Assembly (NCBI GenBank): GCA_041390125.1
Contig: JAWKQN010000003.1
Location: forward strand, 186,001-250,000
DNA from: Gemmatimonadota bacterium
GTDB taxonomy: Bacteria > Gemmatimonadota > Gemmatimonadetes > Longimicrobiales > Gaopeijiaceae
Length of the DNA stretch: 64,000 nucleotides
Direction: 5' to 3'
Shown piece by piece: positions 24,425 to 36,163 of the stretch (positions within the stretch are counted from its first letter, which is position 1; every line of letters begins with the position of its first letter). Position numbers and translations under genes: made by a program. The notes under the pieces were generated by a model. It searched no databases and was not told the origin of the DNA. It worked only from the letters and a program-made list of their open reading frames with translations.

Positions 24425-26287
24425 ATGCGCGTCATCCTGACGGTGGAGATCGGCGAGCAGCGTCTCCTCAAGACCGAGCTCGAGCGACTCGAGGTGGTCC
24501 AGACGCTCGGCGACCATACCCGCTGCAGCCTGGAGTTCATCCGGGATCGCGGGACGGACCTCACCCTGGAGCACGTGCTGGGGCAGACGCTCACCGTCTC
24601 CCTCGAGGACGACGACGGTGGGGTGGTGGTCTTCGAAGGCGACGTGACCCGCGCGTCCCAGTCGCACCTGCTCAACTACGGGTCGCGCTTCGTGGTCGAA
24701 GGGGCTTCGCGCTCGCACCGGCTCTCCGAGCATCGGGGGCTGCGCTACTTCAACAACCGCACCTTCGCGGAGATCGTGGCGGAGCTGGGCGCCACCCTGG
24801 TGGGCGAGCCGCCGGACGGCAGCCCGCTCAACTACGTCCAGCTCGGGGAGTCCGAATTCGACTTCCTCGTGCGCCTGGCGGACGATCACGGCTTCCACGT
24901 GCGCAACGGCCGGGGTGGCCTGGAGGTGTGCGCCGGCTTCGCCGAAGAAGAGATCGAGCTGGTGTGGGGGCGCGACCTGCTGGAGGTGCACGCCGAGGTG
25001 CGACCGGTGAACCCGGGCACCAAGGGCGCGTTCTACCAGGCGGACGAGAAGAAGGACCACCGCTTCCACGGCGTGCGCCGGCCGCCCGAGTGGTTGGGTG
25101 GGGGAGAGGCGCTGACCCGGCTGACCCGCGACCTGGCGGCTCGCGTCGCGGGAGGCGGCGATCCGCTGGTCGTGGAGACGGCGAGCCGCACGCCGACGCT
25201 GGCCGACTACCGCACCCGCCTCGAACAGGAGAGCGAGCGGGCGCAGGGAACCGCCGTGCGCGTCCGCGGGCAGTCCACCCAGATCCGGCTGTGCGCCGGG
25301 GCGCGGGTGCATCTGCGCGGGTCCCGGGCGTTCCGGCTCCCGACCGAAGGCGTCTTCGGGCTCGTGGAGGTGATCCATCGCTTCGACGGTCAGCAATACA
25401 CCAACACCTTCGTGGCCACGCCCTGGGCCCGCTTCACCGGCTTCCACAAGCCGGACCGGCGCCCGGCCGCGGGGGTGGTCACGGCCGTGGTGGTGGCCAA
25501 CGACGATCCCGCCGGCCAGGGCCGCATCCGCGTGCGCTACGGCTGGCAGGACGAGCCCCAGCACACCGGCTGGGTGCGGGTCGCGTCCCTGCACGCGGGG
25601 AACGGCCGCGGCGTGCACTGGATCCCGGAGATCGGGGACGAGGTGCTGGTCGCGTTCGAGCAGGCGGATCCCGAGCGCCCGGTGGTCATCGGCTCGCTCT
25701 GGAACGGCAAGGACGCCGTGCCCCAGGTGGATGCGGCCAACGACGTGAAGACGATCGCGACCCGCAGCGGAAACACGATCCGGCTGGTCGACACGGCGGA
25801 CGAGGAGCGGATCGAGATCTGGACGGCGGGCGGGCTGTGCCTGCTGCGCCTGGCCAACGACGCCGACGGGGTCCCCACCGTGACCGTGCATTCCGAAGGC
25901 GATCTCGCGCTGGAGGCGGCCGGAGAGATCCGGATGGTGTGCGCCCGACTCGTCCAGCAGGTGAGCGAGACCGCCCATCAGGAGGTCGAGGGCGACCTGC
26001 ACCTGAAGGTGTCGGGGACGTTGAACGCCGAGGCCGAGGCCGGGCTCAAGATGGCGTCGGCCGCGGATACGGTGCTGGGGGCCAGCGGCGTGTTGCACCT
26101 CAATGCGAGCGGCGAGGCCAACCTCACCGGCTCACGTGTGAAGATGAACCCGTCCGGCTACAGCGCTCCGAGCGTCACCGCGGAGGCGGCGCCCGAGCGA
26201 CCGCTCGACTGGGAGCCGCAGCCGGTGCCGGTCGTGCAGCTCGGGCGGAGCAGCGCCGATCCAGCGACGCCCCGCCTGGCGGAGTAG
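24425..26287 (+). CDS. vgrG: VgrG/TssI spike protein
   Basis: 620 residues. The gp27-like part (~1-360) contains FNNRTFAEIVAELGATLV and YVQLGESEFDFLVRLADDHG, the block typical of VgrG. A gp5-type OB domain (~370-450) contains DPAGQGRIRVRYGWQDE and ASLHAGNGRGVHWIPEIGDE. A repetitive beta-helix needle follows to ~600 (TRSGNTIRLVDTADEERIEI, SEGDLALEAAGEI). There is no long C-terminal effector extension; the tail is Pro-rich. It trimerises at the tube tip and pierces targets. GGAGGCAA precedes the ATG. It sits just before tssF. Confidence 0.93.
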   Translation: MRVILTVEIGEQRLLKTELERLEVVQTLGDHTRCSLEFIRDRGTDLTLEHVLGQTLTVSLEDDDGGVVVFEGDVTRASQSHLLNYGSRFVVEGASRSHRLSEHRGLRYFNNRTFAEIVAELGATLVGEPPDGSPLNYVQLGESEFDFLVRLADDHGFHVRNGRGGLEVCAGFAEEEIELVWGRDLLEVHAEVRPVNPGTKGAFYQADEKKDHRFHGVRRPPEWLGGGEALTRLTRDLAARVAGGGDPLVVETASRTPTLADYRTRLEQESERAQGTAVRVRGQSTQIRLCAGARVHLRGSRAFRLPTEGVFGLVEVIHRFDGQQYTNTFVATPWARFTGFHKPDRRPAAGVVTAVVVANDDPAGQGRIRVRYGWQDEPQHTGWVRVASLHAGNGRGVHWIPEIGDEVLVAFEQADPERPVVIGSLWNGKDAVPQVDAANDVKTIATRSGNTIRLVDTADEERIEIWTAGGLCLLRLANDADGVPTVTVHSEGDLALEAAGEIRMVCARLVQQVSETAHQEVEGDLHLKVSGTLNAEAEAGLKMASAADTVLGASGVLHLNASGEANLTGSRVKMNPSGYSAPSVTAEAAPERPLDWEPQPVPVVQLGRSSADPATPRLAE

Positions 26288-26290
26288 GCC

Positions 26291-28009
26291 ATGGACGGCA
26301 CGGGCATCCTGGCGACGGCGGGCCGCAGCGCCGCCGAGGTCGCGCGTGAGCTGCGCCGCGAGTTCGAAGCGGCGCTCTACCAGCGCACGGGCGCACAGGC
26401 CAAGCCCGATCCGGTCCTGGCCACGCTGTTCCACGCCCTGGCCGTGCAGGTCGCCCACGTCTACGACGAGGCCGAGCAGGTCTTCCCCATCACGGTGCTG
26501 GACGACCTCACGACCGGCCTGGGCCTCGAGCCCCGGCTCGCGGCGCCGGCCCAGACGGTGGTGCAGTTCACCGGTGTGGAGCGGCGGGAGCGGCTGGCGC
26601 TCGACACCGAGCTGCGTGGCTACAACCGCAAGGGCGAGCCGATGGGCTTCCTCCCCGACGAGACGGTGGAGCTGCAGCCTTCCGAGCTCGTCTTCGCCGC
26701 GGTCTACGAGCGCGGTCACCTGCACACCGTGCCCGGTGCCCGCATCGCGAACGGCGGCCCGCCCGTCCCTCCCGGCAGCGTGCCGGTGGAGCTGGCCCAG
26801 GCGTCGCCGGGCCTGTTCCTGGCCGTTGCCGCGGACGAGAGCCACGTCGGCGGGCTCGGGGTCTTCCTGGACGTGTCGCCGGCGGACGGCCCGCTGGCGG
26901 AGGCACTCCGGCGCGCACCGTGGCAGATCCTCTCCTCCGACGGAACCGTGGTGGAGGCGGGAACGCTGCGCAGCCGGCCCGGTCGCGCCGGTGTGCGCCT
27001 CCTGGACTGGGTGGATCGGAACGGGGCCGAGACGGGGGTGGACGACGACGAGGCGGCCCACCTGCGGGGCGCGCTGGCGTTGCCCGGCGGCTTCTACGGC
27101 GGGCTGGTCCAGGTGCTGCCCCCGGTGCCACGCACCCGCCGCTTCCGCTGCCGCATCCCCGAGGCGCTCTCCGACGCCGTGCCGCGCCTGCTGCCGCCGG
27201 AGCATGCGCAGGCGCTGGACGTCCCCCACGTCTGGATCCACGTCCCGCTCCCCCACGCGGTGGGAGAGGTGGCCCCGGCGCTGCACCGCGCGGCCATCAA
27301 CTGCGTGAGCGCCTCCAACGTCGAGGTGTTCAACGAGCGCATCGTGTTCGAGCGCACCGGAACCGTCGTGGGCCTGCGCCCGGAAGGAAAGGTGCACCGT
27401 CACCTGATGGGCGTGGTCGGCGTGCGCGGCGAGCACGGCGCGCCCTATGTGCCGGACGCGAACGTGGATGCCCCGCTCGAGCATGGACGCTGGCGTCTGC
27501 GCGGCGGCACCCTGGAGCTGCGTCCCGGCCGCAGTGGCGGCGGTCGTCCCGACCGCTACGCCATGGTGCGGCTCCTGTACTGCGACGCCGAGGACGCCAA
27601 TGGCCTCGCGCCGGGGGATCTGCGCCAGGTGGCGGGCTCGATCGAGAACATCACCGCGCGCGTCGCGAACCTCACCACCACGCGGGGGGGCGCCGCTCCA
27701 CCGGCCTACGCGGATGCGCGGCTGCGCTTCGCGGAGCAGCTCCGCTCGCGCGGCCGGCTGGTGACCGCGCCCGACTTCGAGATCGCCGCGCGCGCCTTCG
27801 AGCCGCGCATCACGGACGTGGAGGTGGACTCCCGCGTCGAGCGCACGCCCGAAGGCGTGCGCCAGGTCGAGCGCGTGCGCGTGCGGGTGCCAGCGGAGAG
27901 CTTCGCGGACGTCGAGGCCGAGTCGCTCGTGCTGCGGGAACGGCTGGAGGACCACCTGCGCCAGCGCATGGTGCTCGGCCACGGCGTGCGGGTGGAGGTG
28001 CACACGTGA
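26291..28009 (+). CDS. tssF: TssF-like baseplate protein
   Basis: 572 residues. The N-terminal helix (FEAALYQRTGAQAKPDPVLA) followed by HVYDEAEQVFP mirrors the TssF/gp6 start. A long beta-rich middle ends in the conserved-style segment RLVTAPDFEIAARAFEPR with VERVRVRVP, similar to the baseplate J/gp6 C-terminal module. Length is near the ~600 of TssF. Position between vgrG and a TssG-like gene, with a GTGA overlap to the latter, matches the usual FG pairing. Confidence is moderate because the family is divergent. Confidence 0.75.
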   Translation: MDGTGILATAGRSAAEVARELRREFEAALYQRTGAQAKPDPVLATLFHALAVQVAHVYDEAEQVFPITVLDDLTTGLGLEPRLAAPAQTVVQFTGVERRERLALDTELRGYNRKGEPMGFLPDETVELQPSELVFAAVYERGHLHTVPGARIANGGPPVPPGSVPVELAQASPGLFLAVAADESHVGGLGVFLDVSPADGPLAEALRRAPWQILSSDGTVVEAGTLRSRPGRAGVRLLDWVDRNGAETGVDDDEAAHLRGALALPGGFYGGLVQVLPPVPRTRRFRCRIPEALSDAVPRLLPPEHAQALDVPHVWIHVPLPHAVGEVAPALHRAAINCVSASNVEVFNERIVFERTGTVVGLRPEGKVHRHLMGVVGVRGEHGAPYVPDANVDAPLEHGRWRLRGGTLELRPGRSGGGRPDRYAMVRLLYCDAEDANGLAPGDLRQVAGSIENITARVANLTTTRGGAAPPAYADARLRFAEQLRSRGRLVTAPDFEIAARAFEPRITDVEVDSRVERTPEGVRQVERVRVRVPAESFADVEAESLVLRERLEDHLRQRMVLGHGVRVEVHT

Positions 28010-28938
28010 GCGCGGCCTCCGTGAGCGAGCGCATGCCCGATCTGTGCACGCCTACCCGAGGCTGTACGCACACGCTCGACTCGGCGCTCCCGACCCTGGT
28101 GCGACTGGGCGTCGGCGCGGAGCGCGTCGCGGTGGAGACGGCCGGCGGTGGCTGGCCTCCCGGGCAGGTGCTCGCGCAGAGCCCGGAGCCGGGCACGCCG
28201 CTGCGCCCGGAGACGCGCGTCCGTCTCGTGGTCGCAGGATTCGGCGGGCTGGAAAGCCTGCCGTACCCCATGCGGGACGAGCATCCGGACGAGTTCCGCG
28301 CGGACCGGCTCTTCGCGCTGTTCGACAGCCCGTTGCAGAAGGTGGCGCATCACGTCCGCCGCGCCGGAGGGCACCTGGAGCTGCAGCCCGGCGTGCGCGC
28401 CTCCGCCCTGCGCTGGATCGAGGACCTCTTCCACCTGGACGCCTCCGTCTTCGCGGACGAGCGGCTCCCGGCGCTCGTCCGGTTGTTGCCCGTCCTGCAC
28501 CGGGTCGCGGGCCTGGAGGAGGGGCCCCGCCTCGCGCTGGGCCTGGTCTTCGGCCTGCCCGTGCGGGCCGTGGTGCTCGAGTCCGTGGCGCGGCCCCTCC
28601 CGGACGAGCGGCGCACCCGCCTGGGCAGCACCTGGACGCGCCTGGGCATCGACGCCGTGGCCGGCTCGTCCACCGCGGCCGGGCTGTCCGTCCGGCTGGA
28701 GATCGGGCCGGTCGGTCTCGAGACCTGGTTGACCCACACGGCAGAGGCGCTGGCGGCCGAGCGGGCCGCGCTCCTGCGCCTGGTGCTCCCGGCCGGTCTC
28801 GCGACCGCCGTGGAGGAATCGTGGACCGTGGCCGCACCCGGCGATGGCTGCCGGCTCGGCGTCGGTGAGGTCGCCGACGCCGTTCCCGTCCGCACGCCGA
28901 TCCTGCTCGGCATCAACACCCACCTCGAAGGGGCGTAG
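28006..28938 (+). CDS. tssG: TssG-like baseplate protein with an N-terminal PASTA-like segment
   Basis: 310 residues. The C-terminal two thirds match TssG in style: SLPYPMRDEHPDEF near the start, RLGIDAVAGSSTAAGLSVRL, and a closing CRLGVGEVADAVP then LLGINTHL, equivalent to the family's LG...LG...LG ending. The first ~80 residues are unusual: VRLGVGAERVAVET, GGWPPGQVLAQSPEPGTPL and TRVRLVVAG follow the PASTA pattern (G.V..Q.P..GT.V...V.L.V). PASTA modules are normally extracytoplasmic and bind muropeptides; here no signal peptide is present. GTG start overlaps tssF. Confidence 0.7.
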   Translation: MSAASVSERMPDLCTPTRGCTHTLDSALPTLVRLGVGAERVAVETAGGGWPPGQVLAQSPEPGTPLRPETRVRLVVAGFGGLESLPYPMRDEHPDEFRADRLFALFDSPLQKVAHHVRRAGGHLELQPGVRASALRWIEDLFHLDASVFADERLPALVRLLPVLHRVAGLEEGPRLALGLVFGLPVRAVVLESVARPLPDERRTRLGSTWTRLGIDAVAGSSTAAGLSVRLEIGPVGLETWLTHTAEALAAERAALLRLVLPAGLATAVEESWTVAAPGDGCRLGVGEVADAVPVRTPILLGINTHLEGA

Positions 28939-28944
28939 CCCATC

Positions 28945-30570
28945 ATGATCGACGTCAACGACCTGCGCTCGGTGAACTGGACCACCGGGATGCTGCTGGC
29001 CCCCCGGCACTTCCACCGCCAGGACCGCTTCGTGGAAGCCGCGTTCGGCTGGCTGGTGCGCCACTGCGTCCCCGGGACCGGTCTGCTCGGTGGCGGCGTG
29101 CGCGTCGACGCCTCGGAGCGCGGGCTGGCCCGTCATGATCCCCGTGTGGAGGTGAGCGACGACGGCACCACGCTGTCGATCACCGTGACGCAGGCGCGCG
29201 GCATCACGCCGGACGGACGCTCCGTGGAGGTGGCGCCGGAGGCGCCCCTGCGGGCGCGGTTCGACAAGGCCGGGTTGGGCGGGCAGGACGTGGTGCTGAT
29301 CCACGTGCTGGCCACCGGCGACCGGGAGGAGGACGACGCGTCCGTCGGCGCCGATCCGGCCAACCCGTTGCAGGCCGCGCTGCTCCGGCCCCGCTACGAG
29401 GTCCGTCTGGGCGTGGAGGCGGACGCCCGCGCCGGCGCCATCGTGGTCGGACGCTGCCGACGCGCTTCCGAGACGCTGCAGTTCGAGCTGGATGGCGAAT
29501 TCATCCCGCCGTGCGTGACGGTCGCGGCGCACTCGCAGCTGTTCGCCGGCTGGAAGCGCCTGCGCCTGGGCATCCTGGACCTGGCGGGCCGGTACGCCGA
29601 GCTGCACCGGGTCGTGGCCCACTGGATCCAGAACGTGGGCCAGCGGGGGGAGGATGTGCGCGGGGACCGCGAGATCCTGGCGTTCCTGGAGCGCGCGGCG
29701 CTCGGGCTCGATACGTGCGCCTACGAGACCATGGATCCCAACGTCGCGCCCGAGCGCTTCTTCCAGCAGGTCGACCGGGCGGGCCGGCGTGCGGCGCTGG
29801 CGCTCGACCTGAGTCCCGAGACCCAGCTCTTCCTGCGTACGCTCACCGGGGCGGACGCGCGCTACGGGGCGCTCCTGGAGGACGAAGCCCGCAGCCTGTC
29901 CGCCAGCCGCGACATCGGCCGCCTGGACGACCTCGGCCAGGCGCTCACCGAAGCGGAGGCGACGCTGACGCGCCTGCGGCGTCTGCAGGAGGCGCTCGAA
30001 GGCCGGTACGTCGACTACCGCATGAACCGCTCGGTGGGCGCGTTGCGCTTCCTGCTCGACCACGGCGGGGAGCACTTCTACACGGCCCTGGCCACCCCGG
30101 CGCGCGCACAACGCGACGGCGACGTCCTCACCTACGTGTTCTCCGACATGAGCCTCAACGGACGGCACGAGTACCGCCTGGTGTTGATGGGGGATGCCGA
30201 CTCCGGGCTCACGCGCCAGGTGGGCGAGACGCTGGTGGTCACGCTGCGCATCAACCCCGTCGGCGGGAAGAGCCGCCCCATCACCCAGACGGTCGTGTGC
30301 GAGGTGCCGGGGCAGCGCAACTTCGCCGTCAACTTCACCCCGCCCGCGGGCGTGGCCAGCGTGGAGGGCCTGCACGTCACGGTGGAGCCGGGCGCCGGCT
30401 TCCGGGGGGCGCAGCTCTACCAACGCCGATTGGGCCTGCCGACCGCGGAGAGCCCGGTCGCTCCGGTGCCCGCGCCGTCCACCGCGGAGCCGCGCATGGT
30501 CGCACCGGCCGAGCCGGCGCCGCCCACCCGCATCCGCATCCGCGCCCCGCAGCGCCCCCCGGAGGTCTGA
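28945..30570 (+). CDS. tssK: TssK-like baseplate trimer protein
   Basis: 541 residues. The N-terminal block VNWTTGMLLAPRHFHRQDRF is the TssK signature (V.W.EGM.L.P.HF..QD). The siphophage receptor-binding-like shell region and a helical middle (RLDDLGQALTEAEATLTRLR) follow. The C-terminal beta domain (~400-500), which in canonical systems docks onto TssL/TssM, is retained (YVFSDMSLNGRHEYRLVLM). A Pro-rich tail of ~40 residues ends the protein. Presence of TssK without TssL/TssM in the window implies another docking partner. The stop is 1 base before clpV. Confidence 0.85.
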   Translation: MIDVNDLRSVNWTTGMLLAPRHFHRQDRFVEAAFGWLVRHCVPGTGLLGGGVRVDASERGLARHDPRVEVSDDGTTLSITVTQARGITPDGRSVEVAPEAPLRARFDKAGLGGQDVVLIHVLATGDREEDDASVGADPANPLQAALLRPRYEVRLGVEADARAGAIVVGRCRRASETLQFELDGEFIPPCVTVAAHSQLFAGWKRLRLGILDLAGRYAELHRVVAHWIQNVGQRGEDVRGDREILAFLERAALGLDTCAYETMDPNVAPERFFQQVDRAGRRAALALDLSPETQLFLRTLTGADARYGALLEDEARSLSASRDIGRLDDLGQALTEAEATLTRLRRLQEALEGRYVDYRMNRSVGALRFLLDHGGEHFYTALATPARAQRDGDVLTYVFSDMSLNGRHEYRLVLMGDADSGLTRQVGETLVVTLRINPVGGKSRPITQTVVCEVPGQRNFAVNFTPPAGVASVEGLHVTVEPGAGFRGAQLYQRRLGLPTAESPVAPVPAPSTAEPRMVAPAEPAPPTRIRIRAPQRPPEV

Positions 30571-30571
30571 G

Positions 30572-33162
<2,591 letters not shown>

Positions 33163-33166
<4 letters not shown>

Positions 33167-34107
33167 GCCCGCGCACCGCGGCGATCGCCCTGGCGCTCGT
33201 CCTCGTGTGCGCGGGACCCGCGCGCGCGCAACAGGCGCCGACGGCCGATCCGGCCGCCGCGGCCCGCGAGGACCTGCAACGACTCCTGCCCCTGGCGCGG
33301 GAGCGCGAGCTGGCCCGGGAGCCCGGGGTACGTCCGGCCGAGGAGCGCCTGGAGCTGTGGAAGATGGTGCTGCTCATCGATCCGGATCACATCGAAGCGC
33401 GGATGGGGTACGACCGCGCCCGCGAGGACCTGGAGACCGCGCGCAGCGCGGAGCAGAACGCCGAACAGGCCGTGGCGGAGGAGAGCCAGCGGCGCGAGGA
33501 GCGTCTGCGGCTCGCCGAGAGCGCGCTGTACCTGGGCAACTTCGGGCGGGCGGAGACGCTCGTGGAGGAGCTCCTCGCCGCCGAGCCCGACAACCCGCGG
33601 GCGCTCGCGCTGCGCGCGTCCGTGCGGAGCGCGCGCTCGGCGCGCGCGGGCCAGCTGCGCTGGTGGATCCTGGCGGCCGTGCTCACGGTGCTGGCGCTGG
33701 TGCTCGTCGTGCTCTGGATCCGCTGGTGGCGGCGCCGGGCGGCGGCCGCCGCCGAGAGGGGGAGCGCCGCCGTGGCCGCGCCCTCCGCGGCTCGCCTCAA
33801 GGTCACCGAAGGCGTGGGCCGGGGCCGCATGGTGCCCGTGGACCGGGACGTGTTCCGCATCGGAGCGGCCCAGGGTGACAGCGAGGACCGCGCCAACCAC
33901 CTCGTCTTGAGCGACGCCCGTCACCTGCTCTCGCGCTACCACTGCGAGGTGCTGCGGGCGCGGGGGCGCTACACGCTGCTCGACTCCAGCACCAACGGCA
34001 CGTCGCTCAACGGCAAGCGCCTGAAGCCCGGTGGACACCGGCGGCTGCGCCACGGGGACGAGATCGTGCTGGCGGGCGTCACCCGCCTGGTGTTCCTCGA
34101 CGGATAG
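33163..34107 (+). CDS. Periplasmic-helical/membrane/FHA protein
   Basis: 314 residues. A signal peptide (IALALVLVCAGPARAQ) leads to a helical, TPR-like periplasmic part (~25-155; LYLGNFGRAETLVEELLAAE). A membrane helix at ~165-188 (WWILAAVLTVLALVLVVLWI) is followed by a C-terminal cytoplasmic FHA domain (~215-310) with IGA, SRYHCEV, STNGTSLNG and HGDEIVLAG. FHA domains bind phosphothreonine, so it probably reads marks made by the adjacent kinase, as Fha does in the T6SS threonine-phosphorylation pathway. The ATG overlaps the clpV stop (ATGA). Confidence 0.82.
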
Positions 34108-34112
34108 CGCGC

Positions 34113-34871
34113 ATGGGCCGGCTCCACACGGTGCGCCGCCTGGAGGATCCCGTGCGCGGGCTGGTCGTGCAGAAGCGGGTGGCCGACGCGTCGCGCGAGG
34201 ATCTGCGTCTGCGCCTCGTCCACGAGGCCCGGGCGCTGTCGCGCTGTGCGGGCCGCCCCACGCCGCGGCTGCTCGCGTTCCATCCCGACGGTTCCCTCGT
34301 GATGGAACACGTGGCGGGCGCCGAGCCCGTCCGGTGGCTCGGTCACGGACGTGCGCGCGCACGGGACGCGTGGCAGCTCGTCACCGCCGTGGCCGACGCC
34401 GTGGGGCGTCTGCACGACCACGGCATCGTGCATCGGGACCTCAAGCCCGCGCACGTGCGCGTCGAGGCGGGCGGTGCCGTGCGTCTGCTGGACCTGGGCG
34501 TGTGCGCGCCGCTCGGCGCCGCGCATGCGCTGGGGCCCGCGTGGGAGGATCTCGCGGCCGGGACCGTCGCGTACGCGCCGCCCGAGCTGCGCGGCTGCCC
34601 CGACCGGGCCACGGCCGCCACCGTGGACGTGTACGCCCTGGGCGTGCTGGCCCTCGAGATCGCCACCGGAGAGCGGTTGCCGGAGGTGGACGGGGGGGCG
34701 GCCTGGCGCGGCGAGTGGGTGCGCTGGCGCTTCGTCGAGCAGGGATTCCCCGCGGCGTGCGCGGCGGTGGTGCAGGCCGCCACCGCGGACGATCCGCGCA
34801 GCCGGCCGGCGACCGCCGCGGCGTGGCGGCGGCTCTGGTGGGAGGCCGGTCGCGCGCGCTTCCGCGCGTGA
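34113..34871 (+). CDS. Minimal Ser/Thr protein kinase (PpkA-like role)
   Basis: 252 residues, little more than a kinase core. Visible: candidate VAIK-type Lys21, helix-C Glu38, HRD loop His107-Arg-Asp109 with Lys111, DLG in place of DFG at 127-129, and APPE at 155-158. Two oddities: the N-lobe is very short with no glycine-rich loop, and the catalytic-loop Asn (HRDxKxxN) is His114. ATP and metal binding may be altered. No membrane helix or sensor domain. It lies 5 bases after an FHA gene, so it probably phosphorylates FHA-recognised partners that control the injection machine. No PppA-type phosphatase is nearby. Confidence 0.82.
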   Translation: MGRLHTVRRLEDPVRGLVVQKRVADASREDLRLRLVHEARALSRCAGRPTPRLLAFHPDGSLVMEHVAGAEPVRWLGHGRARARDAWQLVTAVADAVGRLHDHGIVHRDLKPAHVRVEAGGAVRLLDLGVCAPLGAAHALGPAWEDLAAGTVAYAPPELRGCPDRATAATVDVYALGVLALEIATGERLPEVDGGAAWRGEWVRWRFVEQGFPAACAAVVQAATADDPRSRPATAAAWRRLWWEAGRARFRA

Positions 34872-34914
34872 GCCCGGCAGCGCAGGTCGCCGCGCCCGCC
34901 GCCCGACCGGCCGC

Positions 34915-36075
34915 TCAGTCGACCGTGTAGGCGTCCGCCCGCTCGGCGAAGCGGTCGATGTGCAGATGGAGCCCGGTGCCCGCCCGATCGGCGAGGCCGC
35001 GGGCCAGCGCACGCTCGATCTGCTGCTGCAGCACCTCGTCCCGCGAGAAATCCTTGACGCGCACGCCCAGGGCCCGGAACTGGTCCACCAGGAACGCGAC
35101 CTGTTCGGGGGACAGGTCGCGGACGCGCAGGTCGAGCGCGCTGCCGGCACCGTAGAGCGCCAGGTGCTCGGCGTGGTCGCGGCCCGTCACCACGACCTCG
35201 CGGGCGTAGCGCTCCCGGAAGGCGTCGAAGACGAACGCCACGCGCCGCTCGAACTCCGGACGCGGGATCTGCGACCGGAAGAGGTGGTCCAGGCTCTCGC
35301 CGTCCGCGTCGACGCCGAAGCGCGCCGGGACGTCCATCCGCCGCGCCCGGTAGAGCGCGCCCACGGCGGCCTCGAACGTGGCCAGGCGCGCCTGGACCCA
35401 GGGATGGCGTCCCAGCGTCGAGGTCTCGACGCCGTTGATGGCCCGCGCGAACTCCGCGAGCGCCAGCTCGGGCTGACCCAGCTCCAGCAACGTGGATCCG
35501 CGCTCCATCCGCTCGGTGGCTTCGGTCATGAGCGTCTGGAAGAGCGCGGCCTCCTCCGGCGTGAGCGCCGGGGGTGCCTGGGCGCGCCGGAGCGCCACGC
35601 CGATCCCCACCGCCAGCGCCAGCAGCACCGCTGCCACGAACAGGGTCGGTCCGCCCGTGAGGGTGGACGGCCCTCTTTCTCGCTTCCGAGGGTGACGGGG
35701 CGGACGAGGGGTCCGCGGACGGGGCGGCTCGGCGGCCTGCGCCTCGCGGCGCACCACGACCGGAGCGCGCTCGACGCGGGCGGACTCGCCCTCCTCGAAG
35801 CGGAACGACAGGCCCGGTGCCAACTCGATCACCACGTCGGGCTGCAGCCGGACCGGATCGGTGGAGGCGCGGCCCGCGACCGTCACGGGCGCCTGGGGAC
35901 GGAGCCACCAGCCGTCCTCGCGCTCGACCAGGACGCAGTGACGGGCCGCGAGCCCGGGATGGGACAGCACGAGGGCGCAGGACGGATCGCGACCGATCCA
36001 GAACGGTGGATCCGAGACCGGATGGGCGGCGCCGGAGAGCGGTGCCAGCGGCCGGAGACGAGGGACGTCCGACAT
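34915..36075 (-). CDS. FHA/membrane protein with degenerate M15-peptidase-like periplasmic domain
   Basis: 386 residues, topology opposite to the FHA protein at 33163. An N-terminal cytoplasmic FHA domain (~20-95; FWIGRDPSCALVLSHP, AARHCVLV) is followed by a Pro/Arg linker, a membrane helix at ~143-162 (TLFVAAVLLALAVGIGVALR) and a helical periplasmic segment. The C-terminal domain has TGR at ~297-299, G311-S-A313-L-D315 and H370-L-H372, resembling zinc sites of M15 DD-peptidases (HxxGxAxD ... HxH). The first His position is Tyr308, so it may bind rather than cut peptidoglycan. It is convergent with the kinase gene. The ATG is probably leaderless. Confidence 0.65.
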   Translation of the reverse strand: MSDVPRLRPLAPLSGAAHPVSDPPFWIGRDPSCALVLSHPGLAARHCVLVEREDGWWLRPQAPVTVAGRASTDPVRLQPDVVIELAPGLSFRFEEGESARVERAPVVVRREAQAAEPPRPRTPRPPRHPRKRERGPSTLTGGPTLFVAAVLLALAVGIGVALRRAQAPPALTPEEAALFQTLMTEATERMERGSTLLELGQPELALAEFARAINGVETSTLGRHPWVQARLATFEAAVGALYRARRMDVPARFGVDADGESLDHLFRSQIPRPEFERRVAFVFDAFRERYAREVVVTGRDHAEHLALYGAGSALDLRVRDLSPEQVAFLVDQFRALGVRVKDFSRDEVLQQQIERALARGLADRAGTGLHLHIDRFAERADAYTVD

Positions 36076-36083
36076 GGGCGTGC

Positions 36084-36089
36084 ATGCTA
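36084..36089 (-). promoter_or_regulatory. -10-like TAGCAT abutting the FHA/M15-like start codon
   Basis: Read on the minus strand, TAGCAT ends 8 bases before the ATG at 36075, placing the start of transcription within a base or two of the codon. No Shine-Dalgarno is present. Same hexamer and placement as at 5958-5963. Confidence 0.4.
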
Positions 36090-36163
36090 GAGCGCTCGCG
36101 GGACCGGCGCCAGCGCAGAACGAGCGACACGAACCTCAATTGAACCGGGACGGAGTGGAGACG

